Shown here one piece after another: positions 1-8,227 of a DNA stretch of 64,000 nucleotides (its first letter is position 1; every line of letters starts with the position of its first letter). Source of the DNA: Colwellia sp. (GTDB lineage: Bacteria; Pseudomonadota; Gammaproteobacteria; Enterobacterales; Alteromonadaceae); NCBI GenBank assembly GCA_013215385.1, contig JABSOY010000006.1:62001-126000 (forward strand), given 5' to 3'. The position numbers and the translations under genes were made by a program. Below the pieces are notes generated by a model. That model was given only the letters and a program-made list of their open reading frames with translations. It did no database searches and had not been told where the DNA came from.

Positions 1-662
1 TTGGTTAAGAGAATAGGATTACCCTCGAGCAATATTTCACCAGCGGCTAATACGGCCATGTTGGGACATAATTCAGATACATCATCTACTATATGAGTTG
101 ATAAAATAATAACCTTCTCTTCACCTAAAGAAACTAATAGGTTATGAAAACGATTACGCTCTTCTGGATCTAGGCCGGCGGTAGGTTCATCAACTACTAA
201 TAAATCTGGGTCACCTAACAATGCCTGTGCAATACCAAAGCGCTGGCGCATTCCACCAGAAAAACCACTAACAGCTTTTTTCTTATGTTGGTAAAGGTTG
301 GTATGAGCTAACAGGCCATCTACGGCTTCTTTACGCTCTGCTTTGTTGTCTATACCCTTTAAAATTGCCATATGGTCTAATAAATCATAAGCACTAACAC
401 GAGGATAAACACCGAAGTCTTGCGGTAAATAACCCAAACGTTGTCTTAAACTTTGCGGATCAGCAAAAACGTCTATGCCATCAAAAGTAATAGAGCCACT
501 ATCGGCATCTTGCAATGTTGATATAGTACGCATTAATGATGATTTACCTGCGCCATTGGGTCCTAATAAACCAAACATTCCTTTAGGTATGTCTAGAGTT
601 ACATTATTAAGTGCTTTAACACCATTTTCATAAGTTTTGGATAGTCCGTTTATTTTTAGCAT
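1..662 (-). CDS. ABC transporter ATP-binding protein (3' part cut by window edge)
   Basis: This is the ATPase subunit of an ABC transporter, which binds and hydrolyses ATP on the cytoplasmic face and powers a partner membrane protein. The start is the ATG at 662-660. About 220 residues are visible and the C-terminus lies outside the window. The N-terminus begins MLKINGLSKTYENG. The Walker A motif GPNGAGKSS is near residue 37, an FSGGMRQR signature is near residue 140, and a Walker B VVDEPTAGLDP and a switch histidine (STH) follow. The pattern (LPQDFGVYPRVSAYDLLDH) resembles ABC-2-type exporter ATPases often paired with a permease just downstream. That partner is not visible, so the substrate is unknown. 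An 11-bp tandem repeat lies just upstream of the start. Confidence 0.93.
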   Translation of the reverse strand, partial: MLKINGLSKTYENGVKALNNVTLDIPKGMFGLLGPNGAGKSSLMRTISTLQDADSGSITFDGIDVFADPQSLRQRLGYLPQDFGVYPRVSAYDLLDHMAILKGIDNKAERKEAVDGLLAHTNLYQHKKKAVSGFSGGMRQRFGIAQALLGDPDLLVVDEPTAGLDPEERNRFHNLLVSLGEEKVIILSTHIVDDVSELCPNMAVLAAGEILLEGNPILLT

Positions 663-686
663 GAGTTTATTCCTGAGTTTTTTGTT

Positions 687-718
687 ATTGTTAATTCATT
701 GTTAATTCATTGTTAATA
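687..718. repeat. 11-bp tandem direct repeat upstream of ABC ATPase gene
   Basis: The unit attgttaattc occurs at 687-697 and 698-708, and a third copy at 709-719 is near-perfect over its first nine bases. The period is about one helical turn. The array lies 25-56 bp upstream of the minus-strand start codon at 662, where a promoter or operator would be expected. A regulatory role is an inference. Confidence 0.6.
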
Positions 719-854
719 CCTTTATGCCATGGTGTTGGCACTAGTTCAATACTTTAGCTTGTGTCGAAATGCATTATTACAATTTACATGGGGCTGGTTG
801 ATATATGTACAATTGTGTAGGTAAATGATTTAAGCAATGAATGACTTAAAAAAG

Positions 855-1175
855 CTAAAATTGTTGATATTTCAAATATTCAGGATTCTGTGCTAAATAA
901 CCACACCAAGTACTAAAATTCCGATAAGCAAAGCGCTTATCTGTGGCTGTGTACCATTTAGATTCACGTAATGCCGCTAAACGGAACTTTACTTTATAGC
1001 CATTAATAGCTACGTAACAGGCCAAACTCTCAGTGGTGTTATTTTTTATTTTAACGCGAGCAAAACCATCTAAACTATGGCCATAAATCGTCTTGGTTTT
1101 TGGTTTTGCTAGTGCAGCATGACTATATAAAAATATAAATGCTGAAATAAGTACGAGGATAAGAAAATTTTTCAT
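855..1175 (-). CDS. small secreted hypothetical protein (106 aa)
   Basis: I do not recognise the family. The N-terminus is a clear signal peptide: MKNF, a long hydrophobic stretch (LILVLISAFIFLY), then an SHAALA-K cleavage site near residue 23. The mature part is about 83 residues, basic and rich in aromatics. It has two cysteines (in SLACYV and STWCGYL) that could form a disulfide in the periplasm. It stands alone between the ABC ATPase gene (same strand) and the divergent SapC-family gene. A real gene is supported by the export signal and by coding-like composition. The function is unknown. Confidence 0.65.
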   Translation of the reverse strand: MKNFLILVLISAFIFLYSHAALAKPKTKTIYGHSLDGFARVKIKNNTTESLACYVAINGYKVKFRLAALRESKWYTATDKRFAYRNFSTWCGYLAQNPEYLKYQQF

Positions 1176-1404
1176 TATTTATGCTAAATAAAACCTTGTG
1201 AGTAGTGAGTTGATATTATTTACAAAAGTATAGCTGATTAACCCTTTTTGATAAAAAGTTAGGGCCCGTTTAATTAAAAATTTAGTTTTTTATTAAATTT
1301 CCTATTGAAAGCTATTCAAGGTGTCTCCATAACTATTGATAACATTATAAAAGCACTATTAACTATAAATAGAAAGTGCATGCATTCAAGAGAAGAATAT
1401 TATT

Positions 1405-2169
1405 ATGGCTAACGTAGTTCCGGTAAGAAAAGATCAACATAAAAATTTAAAAGTTGCGTCAACACGTACACTTAAACATGTTAAAGATCAGCATATAGCA
1501 CCTATTACTGCCCGTGAATTTGCAAGGGCTGCCACTAGCTACCCAATCGTGATTATTAAAGATCAAGATCGTTACCGTAGTGTTGTTATGCTAGGTATTG
1601 AAGCAGGTGAGAACTTATACTACAGCCAAGATGACTGGCAAGCGGTTTATGTGCCTCAAAGTATTTCAATGATCCCGTTTAGTTTAGGTATCGATCCTGA
1701 AAAAGAAAAAACATTAACAACTTGTATTGATTTAGATAGTGAATATGTTGGCGAAGACAAAGACAACGCTTTATTTGATGCTGAAGGTAACGATACCGAA
1801 TTTTATAAAACGGCACAAGAGTCTTTAGGTCGTGTCTATGATAACGAAATTATGACTGAAAAATTCATCAAGGAATTAGAAGCTAACAATTTAATACAAG
1901 AACTTGAATTAAATGTTGCTTTTGCATCAGGTGAAAATAAACGCTTAGTCGGCTTATTTGGTATTAATGAAAAAACATTGCAAGAACTTAGTGATGACAA
2001 GGTGCTTGATTTCCACAAGCGTGGTTTATTTGTGCCTATTTATTCAATGATGGGTTCTGTTGCTCAAGTTAATCGTTTAGCGCAATTAAGAAATAAAAGT
2101 GAAAACAGCAACAAAGTAGCTAACATTCAAATTCGTCCAATTAAAGTAGAAGAAACTGCTGAAGTATAA
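1405..2169 (+). CDS. SapC-family protein
   Basis: 254 residues matching the SapC family (PF07277), named after a gene next to surface-layer genes and found mainly in marine and aquatic proteobacteria. Biochemical function is not established. Typical family features are the N-terminal 'VPV...H' segment, the central FARAATSYPIVI stretch (about residues 38-49), the tyrosine/tryptophan-rich middle (LYYSQDDWQAVYVP) and the IPFSLGID turn. There is no signal peptide. The ATG at 1405 follows an AGAGAAGAA purine stretch. The gene is monocistronic, with a strong terminator directly after it. It is not related to the E. coli SapC peptide-transport permease despite the shared name. Confidence 0.85.
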   Translation: MANVVPVRKDQHKNLKVASTRTLKHVKDQHIAPITAREFARAATSYPIVIIKDQDRYRSVVMLGIEAGENLYYSQDDWQAVYVPQSISMIPFSLGIDPEKEKTLTTCIDLDSEYVGEDKDNALFDAEGNDTEFYKTAQESLGRVYDNEIMTEKFIKELEANNLIQELELNVAFASGENKRLVGLFGINEKTLQELSDDKVLDFHKRGLFVPIYSMMGSVAQVNRLAQLRNKSENSNKVANIQIRPIKVEETAEV

Positions 2170-2186
2170 TAACGAAAATGTTTTAT

Positions 2187-2212
2187 AAAAAGAGCCTAAA
2201 GGCTCTTTTTTT
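2187..2212 (+). terminator. Rho-independent terminator after the SapC-family gene
   Basis: Stem AAAAAGAGCC (2187-2196), loop TAAA, stem GGCTCTTTTT (2201-2210), and a T tract running to 2212. It sits 18 bp past the stop codon at 2169. Confidence 0.92.
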
Positions 2213-2282
2213 ATGACTAAAATAAATTGAACTGTTTTTCTCGTATATACTAGTTTTTTAATTTCAACCTTTGAGAGTATCC

Positions 2283-2879
2283 GTGGCTATTCAACTTCCT
2301 TTTTCTCATTTAAGCCAATGGCAGCAAATTGCTTTTTCTGCGGCCTTATTAGAACGAATGATCCCTAATTATAAAATGTTTGCTAAACATGCTGAGTTTG
2401 GTGAATTTTCTGTTTTACGTAATCAACTTGATATTATTTGGCTGTGGTTAGATAAAAATAACGGTTGTAAAATTAATTACGATGCTCAAATAAATAAACT
2501 TGAACCACAAGTTCCAGACCCACAGGAATTTGATTTTTTTGGTGTTTTCCCTGCTATTGATGCCACAATGGCAATGATGTCATTACTACAAGCAATGCAA
2601 GATAAGGAAATTCAAGGTGCTGAAATCGTTTCTAGGCTATCAGAAAACAGTGTTAGCTATTATGTTGAATTGATTATTGCCGAGCAACGAGCAGAAAATG
2701 ATGAAAGTGAAATCACAAACAAAGAAATTGAACTGGATCCTCTAATGGAGTGGGAGTTTGATACGCAAAATGAACTGTACTATGCCTTAAAAGAATTACC
2801 CGAAAACAAAGACACTTGTCTAAAAATAAAAGCTATGGTGCTTGAAGAAGGGCTTTCTAATTTAGGAATAGAGGTTTAA
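2283..2879 (+). CDS. yjaG: YjaG family protein (DUF416)
   Basis: About 198 residues of the YjaG/DUF416 family, widespread in gammaproteobacteria and of unknown molecular function. The recognisable pattern is a helical N-terminus with WQQIAFSAALLERMIPNY, then FGEF, DIIWLWLD, and the conserved FDFFGVFPAIDATMAM segment near residues 90-105. I chose the GTG at 2283 because a GAGAG Shine-Dalgarno lies about 6 nt upstream. An in-frame TTG at 2271 has no ribosome site. The acidic cytoplasmic protein has no membrane segment. It is probably transcribed alone, after the terminator at 2187-2212. Confidence 0.88.
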   Translation: MAIQLPFSHLSQWQQIAFSAALLERMIPNYKMFAKHAEFGEFSVLRNQLDIIWLWLDKNNGCKINYDAQINKLEPQVPDPQEFDFFGVFPAIDATMAMMSLLQAMQDKEIQGAEIVSRLSENSVSYYVELIIAEQRAENDESEITNKEIELDPLMEWEFDTQNELYYALKELPENKDTCLKIKAMVLEEGLSNLGIEV

Positions 2880-3020
2880 GGAAGTAAACGCGTAATATTT
2901 TCTTTACCACAGAGCTAATGTGCGAAGAATATATTTAGGCAAATACTAGCCCGATCATCATTATTGGGTTACCTTGCTGAATATCATGAAGAATAAATAC
3001 AATAAAAATTAGGATAAAAC

Positions 3021-4589
3021 ATGAAAGCACTCCGTGTGGGTTTGTTAACAACGGCATATTTATTTGCCTCGTTAGCGTTTGCATCACCTGCTAGTACCTT
3101 AGAGCAGAAAAATAAGAATATTGAATTTTCTATTAATAAAGCGATGGAAGCTTTTCAGGTTCCAGGTGTCGCCGTCGCTATTGTTAAAGATAATAAAATT
3201 GTTATGAGCAAAGGTTTTGGCCTAACTGAATATGGTACAAGCCATAAAGTGAATGGCGATACTCTATTTGGTATTGCGTCAAATACAAAAGCGATGACCG
3301 CAGCCTTATTAGCAAACCTAGTTGACCAAGATAAGCTAACTTGGCAAACCAAGGTCATTGACATTATTCCTGAATTTCAAATGCCTGATGCGTATGTTAC
3401 GCGTGAATTTACTATTTCAGATCTGTTATCACATAATAGTGGTTTAGGTTTAGGGGCTGGCGATCTTATGATTTGGCCAGGCACATCCTTAAACAATCAA
3501 GATATTATTAAAGGGTTAAAACATTTACCCGAAGTGTCTAGTTTTCGCAGTGAATTTGCTTATGACAATTTAATGTATGTAATTGCTGGCGAAATTATAG
3601 CTAAAATTACTGGAAAAAGCTGGCACGACCATATTAAAGAGACTATTTTTCAGCCGTTAGGTATGAACAAAACTAAAGCTGCCTTTTCATTAATTTCAGC
3701 TAATAATAAAAATGTTGCGCGCGCGCATGTACCGCTTGATGGCAAATTAAATGTTGTTGGTGGTAATTTCTTAGAACAATTTTCGTCAGCAGGCTCTGTT
3801 GCTTCAAGTGTTAATGATATGTCGTTATGGCTGAAAGCTCAGTTGAATAAAGGTGCTTACGGAAAAGACGAAAAATTATTTAGTGAACGCCAAAGCCATA
3901 ACATGTGGCAAATGAAAACTATTTTACCGGTATCGGACCGAGCAACTAAAAATAATAAAACTCACTTTTCTGGTTATGCTTTAGGTTGGTTTGTAAAGGA
4001 TTATCATGGTGTGAAATTAGTACATCATAGTGGTGGTATCTTAGGTATGGTGTCTAAAGTAGTTTTAGTACCAGAAGAAAATTTGGCTATGGTTATTTTA
4101 ACCAATCAGCAATCTGGTTATGCCTTTAATGCTATTTATCATCAAATATTAAACGAATATTTAGAATTGCCAGAAAAAAACTGGGTTGATTTTTATCATG
4201 AGATGAGTAAAAAACGTAAAGCAGCAGAAAAAAATCGTTTAGCAGAAGTCGCCGGTAATGTGGATAAAAATTCACGTCATTCATTGCCATTAAAAGCGTA
4301 TGCGCAAACATATACCGACGATTGGTATGGTGATATAACGATTAACTACGCGAATAATGCCTTAACTATGCAATTTGGTAATACCCCCGCTTTACATGGT
4401 ACGTTAGAGCATTATCAGCATAATACTTTTGTGGTACGTTGGGATGATAGAACTTTAGAAGCAGATGCTTTTGTTAATTTTAATTTGAACCCTGACGGTT
4501 CAATTAATTACGCAACCATGAAAGCTGTGTCTCGTGCGACTGATTTTAGTTTCGATTTTCATGACTTGAAATTAAAAGTGAAAAACTAA
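3021..4589 (+). CDS. secreted serine hydrolase, beta-lactamase/PBP family (class C fold)
   Basis: 522-residue exported hydrolase of the beta-lactamase-related family (PF00144), with a C-terminal DUF3471-like domain. A signal peptide ends near residue 22 (SLAFASPA). The nucleophile motif SxxK is S87-N-T-K90, the YxN motif is Y181-D-N183, and the third motif is HHSGG at 335-339 (HxG type rather than KTG). These motifs fit esterase, D-aminopeptidase or EstB-like enzymes better than a true antibiotic-resistance beta-lactamase. The substrate cannot be read from sequence. The GTDDWYGDI-like region near 430-450 starts the C-terminal beta domain. The ATG at 3021 follows TTAGGATAAAAC. The gene stands alone and converges on rsmD. 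Confidence 0.88.
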   Translation: MKALRVGLLTTAYLFASLAFASPASTLEQKNKNIEFSINKAMEAFQVPGVAVAIVKDNKIVMSKGFGLTEYGTSHKVNGDTLFGIASNTKAMTAALLANLVDQDKLTWQTKVIDIIPEFQMPDAYVTREFTISDLLSHNSGLGLGAGDLMIWPGTSLNNQDIIKGLKHLPEVSSFRSEFAYDNLMYVIAGEIIAKITGKSWHDHIKETIFQPLGMNKTKAAFSLISANNKNVARAHVPLDGKLNVVGGNFLEQFSSAGSVASSVNDMSLWLKAQLNKGAYGKDEKLFSERQSHNMWQMKTILPVSDRATKNNKTHFSGYALGWFVKDYHGVKLVHHSGGILGMVSKVVLVPEENLAMVILTNQQSGYAFNAIYHQILNEYLELPEKNWVDFYHEMSKKRKAAEKNRLAEVAGNVDKNSRHSLPLKAYAQTYTDDWYGDITINYANNALTMQFGNTPALHGTLEHYQHNTFVVRWDDRTLEADAFVNFNLNPDGSINYATMKAVSRATDFSFDFHDLKLKVKN

Positions 4590-4590
4590 A

Positions 4591-4640
4591 CTTATAATAT
4601 TATAAGAGAGGTTCCATCTAATATCTTAAGATGGAGCCTC
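4591..4640. terminator. paired hairpins between convergent genes
   Basis: The 59-bp gap between the serine hydrolase and rsmD holds a perfect 16-bp palindrome (CTTATAATATTATAAG, 4591-4606). Next to it is a 12-bp stem, 4608-4619 with 4629-4640 (GAGGTTCCATCT / AGATGGAGCCTC, one G-T pair), with a 9-nt loop. Neither has a long T tract on the plus strand. On the minus strand the large hairpin is followed by TCTTATAATATT. It is probably a bidirectional transcript end or an RNA-stabilising hairpin. Confidence 0.55.
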
Positions 4641-4648
4641 ATCGACAT

Positions 4649-5233
4649 TTAATTCTTTTGATACAAGCGGTAAACTACTTGCCCGGCAATTTTTTCTTTC
4701 AATAATTTCCAGTTATCAGGTAACTGCTGTTCATTTTTCTCACTTTCCATTTCAACATAAATTAGCGCATTTTCAGCCAAGCTATTGTCGTTTAACTGTT
4801 GTGCTGTTTGTTGAACAAAACCTTTGCGAAATGGTGGATCTAGAAATACCAAATCAAATTTAGTGGTGTTTTTTTTGATAAACGTTAATGCGTCACTCTG
4901 CATAATAGAGACATTATTTGCTTTTAATAAACGCTGGTTTTCACGTAACTGTTGGGCGGCCGCTTTATTTAGCTCAACAAAACTTACCTGCTCAGCCCCG
5001 CGTGACAAAGCTTCAAACCCTAGACCGCCAGAGCCTGCGAAACAATCTAAACAAATACTGTCTTGAATATAAGGCATTAACCAATTAAAGACCGTTTCTT
5101 TAACCCTATCTGTAGTGGGTCTTAATCCTTCAGCCATTAAAACGGGCAGTTTTCTGCCACGGTAAGTACCCGCAATAATACGAATACTGCCCTTATTGTT
5201 TGGTTTTGCTGACTGTTTGCGTTGTTTGTTCAT
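4649..5233 (-). CDS. rsmD: 16S rRNA (guanine966-N2)-methyltransferase RsmD
   Basis: 194 residues, the usual RsmD length. It methylates G966 of 16S rRNA using S-adenosylmethionine, acting on assembled 30S particles. Visible motifs are the N-terminal IRIIAGTYRGRKLPV and RPTTDRVKETVFNWL, the SAM-binding CLDCFAGSGGLGFEALSRGA, and the N6/N2-methyltransferase motif DPPF at about residue 132. It is divergent from ftsY, the standard gammaproteobacterial arrangement, with about 115 bp between the start codons for both promoters. Nothing is unusual. Confidence 0.97.
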   Translation of the reverse strand: MNKQRKQSAKPNNKGSIRIIAGTYRGRKLPVLMAEGLRPTTDRVKETVFNWLMPYIQDSICLDCFAGSGGLGFEALSRGAEQVSFVELNKAAAQQLRENQRLLKANNVSIMQSDALTFIKKNTTKFDLVFLDPPFRKGFVQQTAQQLNDNSLAENALIYVEMESEKNEQQLPDNWKLLKEKIAGQVVYRLYQKN

Positions 5234-5348
5234 ATCTTACTCAGCTTTTGTTTTTTGTATCGATTTTAGGTGCTACTATAGCGAGGATTTTATCCTTGTT
5301 TAGTGAACTATTACCATCAAAATGATGGTCAGAGAAGAATTTATTGTT

Positions 5349-6524
5349 ATGTCGAAAAAAAAAGGTATGTTTTCCTGGTTAGGTTTAGGGCGTCAGCAAG
5401 AAGAAGCCGTTGAAGAAATAAATGAAAATGTTGTTGAAACAGCTAAACCGTCTGATGAGGTGGTTGCGCCCAACGAAGACGTAAATCAAGAAGTAGCGGC
5501 AGAGCCCATTGGGGAAACTGTAGACAAACTACTGCAAGAAAACGTTGTATTTGACGATGTAGTCGATAAAACTGAACTTGCAGAGCCAGAGCCAGATAGT
5601 AAAGCTGGTTTCTTTAGCCGTTTAAAGCAAGGACTAACAAAAACGCGCCAAAATATCGGTGGTGGAATATTCAGTTTATTTCGTGGCAAAAAAATAGATG
5701 ATGATTTATTTGAAGAACTCGAAACTCATTTATTGTTGGCTGACGTTGGTATTGAAACGACCACTAAAATTATTAACTCATTAACTGACAGCGCGTCACG
5801 TAAACAACTAAAAGATGCTGAAGCTTTATATGACTTATTAAAAGAAGAACTCAATAAAATTATTGAACCCGCCAGTCAGCCTTTAGTTATTGAAAATGAA
5901 ACAGGACCGTTTGTTATTTTAATGGTGGGCGTAAATGGCGTTGGTAAAACAACGACCGTAGGTAAGTTAGCGAAAAAATTTCAAGCGGAAGGTAAATCAG
6001 TCATGCTAGCTGCAGGCGATACGTTCAGAGCCGCGGCGGTAGAACAATTACAAGTATGGGGTGAACGTAACGATATTCCTGTTATTGCTCAACATACCGG
6101 AGCAGATAGTGCCTCAGTTATTTTTGACGCCATTAGTGCCGCAAAAGCCCGTGGTGTTGATATATTAATTGCTGATACTGCTGGACGCTTACAAAATAAA
6201 AGCCACTTAATGGAAGAGTTAAAGAAAGTGGTTCGCGTCATGAAAAAACTTGATAAAAATGCTCCTCATGAAGTGATGTTGACACTCGATGCTGGTACTG
6301 GGCAAAATGCACTAAGTCAAACAAAGTTATTTGATGAAGCTGTTGGTTTAACGGGTTTAACGGTAACAAAACTCGATGGCACTGCAAAAGGTGGTGTCTT
6401 ATTCGCCATAGCAGACAAGCATAATATTCCAATTCGCTATTTAGGCGTTGGTGAAGGTATCGATGATTTACGCCCCTTTCACAGCGGCGACTTTATTGAC
6501 GCACTTTTCACACAAGAGTCATAA
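5349..6524 (+). CDS. ftsY: signal recognition particle receptor FtsY
   Basis: About 391 residues. FtsY is the SRP receptor GTPase, which docks ribosome-SRP complexes at the inner membrane for co-translational insertion. The start is the ATG at 5349 (MSKKKGMFSWLGLG), with AGAGAAGAA upstream. The upstream ATG at 5322 has no ribosome site. An acidic linker (A domain, about residues 15-85) precedes the N domain and the GTPase. G1 is GVNGVGKTTT, and AGDTFRAAAVEQL, IADTAGR and TKLDGTAKGG follow. It heads the ftsY-ftsE-ftsX cluster, 32 bp before ftsE. Confidence 0.97.
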   Translation: MSKKKGMFSWLGLGRQQEEAVEEINENVVETAKPSDEVVAPNEDVNQEVAAEPIGETVDKLLQENVVFDDVVDKTELAEPEPDSKAGFFSRLKQGLTKTRQNIGGGIFSLFRGKKIDDDLFEELETHLLLADVGIETTTKIINSLTDSASRKQLKDAEALYDLLKEELNKIIEPASQPLVIENETGPFVILMVGVNGVGKTTTVGKLAKKFQAEGKSVMLAAGDTFRAAAVEQLQVWGERNDIPVIAQHTGADSASVIFDAISAAKARGVDILIADTAGRLQNKSHLMEELKKVVRVMKKLDKNAPHEVMLTLDAGTGQNALSQTKLFDEAVGLTGLTVTKLDGTAKGGVLFAIADKHNIPIRYLGVGEGIDDLRPFHSGDFIDALFTQES

Positions 6525-6556
6525 ACGTAATAATCAAATAAGAGCCATAATATTTT

Positions 6557-7255
6557 ATGATCCGTTTTAATCATGTCAGTAAAACTTATCCGGGTGGCTT
6601 TTTAGCACTGAAAAATGTCAGCTTTGAATTAGCGGCAGGTGAAATGGCATTTTTAACTGGACACTCTGGCGCAGGAAAAAGTACATTACTCAAATTAATG
6701 TGTTTAATGGAAAAACCAACCAGCGGCAGCATTCAAATTAATGGCAGTGAAATATCAAATATAAAATACAAAGATGTTCCTTACGCTCGCAGAAAAATAG
6801 GCATGATATTTCAAAATCATAATTTGCTTATGGACCGGACCATTTTTGATAATGTTGCTCTACCACTCGTTATTGAAGGCTATGGTCACAAAGAAACCAA
6901 AAATCGTGTTGAAGCTGCGCTAGAAAAAGTGCATTTAAGCGATAAACTTCGCTGTTTCCCTAATATGCTTTCTGGTGGTGAACAACAGCGCGTTGGTATT
7001 GCTCGGGCATTAGTAAATAAACCCCCTATCCTACTTGCCGATGAACCAACTGGGAATTTAGACCCTAAATTATCATTAGATATTATTCGCCTATTCGAAG
7101 AGTTTAACGACTTTGGTGTGACGGTGTTAATTGCCACCCATGATCTCGGTCTTATTGCTCGAATGAAATATCGTACGTTAACGTTGAAGCAAGGCACAAT
7201 GATCACCGACGGCGTTATTGACGGCTTACAAGTTAGGAATGAAAATGATGAGTGA
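6557..7255 (+). CDS. ftsE: cell division ATP-binding protein FtsE
   Basis: 232 residues. FtsE is the ATPase of the FtsEX complex, which couples ATP hydrolysis at the septum to periplasmic peptidoglycan hydrolysis through EnvC-type activators and to divisome assembly. It has a typical ABC core: Walker A GHSGAGKST near residue 36, Q-loop FQNHNLL, signature LSGGEQQR, Walker B ILLADEPTG, and H-loop THD. The family start MIRFNHVSKTYPGG is intact. Its last 11 bases overlap the chosen ftsX start, consistent with translational coupling. Confidence 0.97.
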   Translation: MIRFNHVSKTYPGGFLALKNVSFELAAGEMAFLTGHSGAGKSTLLKLMCLMEKPTSGSIQINGSEISNIKYKDVPYARRKIGMIFQNHNLLMDRTIFDNVALPLVIEGYGHKETKNRVEAALEKVHLSDKLRCFPNMLSGGEQQRVGIARALVNKPPILLADEPTGNLDPKLSLDIIRLFEEFNDFGVTVLIATHDLGLIARMKYRTLTLKQGTMITDGVIDGLQVRNENDE

Positions 7256-8210
7256 TCATTCTTATGGCAAACAAAGCCTTTCGACCAAGATTATGGCGCG
7301 TTTAATTCGGCATCTACAACAAGGCATTGGCAGTTTAGGTGATTTATGGCGAACGCCCTTTACTTCTGTGATGACTGTCTTAGTACTTGGGATAAGCTTA
7401 ACGTTACCTGCAACATTACACTTGTTTGTTAAAAATGCTAAAGCTATCAGTGAACAATGGGATACCGCTTCAGAAATCAGTTTATTTTTAAAGTTATCCG
7501 TCAATGAAAAATCTGCTCGAAATTTAGTTCATCGTATTGAGCTCTATCCAGAAGTTTCTAAAGTTACCTACATTTCAGCAAAACAGGCATTAAAAGAATT
7601 TAAAGTGTTATCAGGTTTTGGTCAGGCACTCGAGTATTTAGATAAAAATCCATTGCCGGCCACTATTTTAGTGACCCCTACCAAGCGTGCTAGCCAATCA
7701 CAAGCTGTAGGCGAGTTACTATTAAAGTTAGAACAAGAGCGAGAAGTTGATCAAGGAAAGTTAGACCTAGAATGGTTATCTCGCTTAGAAGCGATTGCTA
7801 AGTTAATTGAAGATCTTGTTGTTGGTGTTGCTATATTACTGTGTTTATCCGTTGTACTTATCATTGGCAATACCATAAGGTTGGCAATTTTAAACCAAAA
7901 AGATGCCATAGCGGTGATGAAATTAGTGGGAGCAACCGACAGCTTTATTCAACGGCCTTTTTTATATGCAGGTGTTTGGTATGGCATTTTAGGGGGAATA
8001 GTTGCTTGGTTGTGTGTTGCTATTTTAATTCAGTATTTATCGGGGGCTCTTGCTGAGTTAACGGACTTATATCAAAGTAACTTTACCATTATCGGACTCT
8101 CTTTTTCAGATGCGATGACCTTAATATTTTTTGCGGTATTATTAGGTTTGTCAGGAAGTTATATTTCTGTGAGAAAACATATACGCGCTATTGAACCTAC
8201 CGCTGATTAA
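7245..8210 (+). CDS. ftsX: cell division protein FtsX
   Basis: About 321 residues. FtsX is the membrane partner of FtsE, with a cytoplasmic N-terminus, a large periplasmic loop that contacts EnvC-like activators, and four membrane segments. These are about residues 45-65 (VMTVLVLGISLTLPATL) and three toward the C-terminus (VVGVAILLCLSVVLIIG, GVWYGILGGIVAWLCVAIL, LIFFAVLLGLSGS). The region around GNTIRLAILNQKDAIAVMKLVGAT matches the family. I chose the ATG at 7245 because AGGA at 7235-7238 lies 6 nt upstream. ATG 7239, ATG 7248 and TTG 7218 are alternatives. It overlaps the end of ftsE. Confidence 0.96.
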   Translation: MMSDHSYGKQSLSTKIMARLIRHLQQGIGSLGDLWRTPFTSVMTVLVLGISLTLPATLHLFVKNAKAISEQWDTASEISLFLKLSVNEKSARNLVHRIELYPEVSKVTYISAKQALKEFKVLSGFGQALEYLDKNPLPATILVTPTKRASQSQAVGELLLKLEQEREVDQGKLDLEWLSRLEAIAKLIEDLVVGVAILLCLSVVLIIGNTIRLAILNQKDAIAVMKLVGATDSFIQRPFLYAGVWYGILGGIVAWLCVAILIQYLSGALAELTDLYQSNFTIIGLSFSDAMTLIFFAVLLGLSGSYISVRKHIRAIEPTAD

Positions 8211-8227
8211 CTTTTATAAACTTATTG

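Noticed and set aside
3021-4589. Antibiotic-resistance class C beta-lactamase
   Set aside because: The third motif is HSG, not KTG, and the protein has a long extra C-terminal domain, so an esterase/peptidase-like role is more likely.
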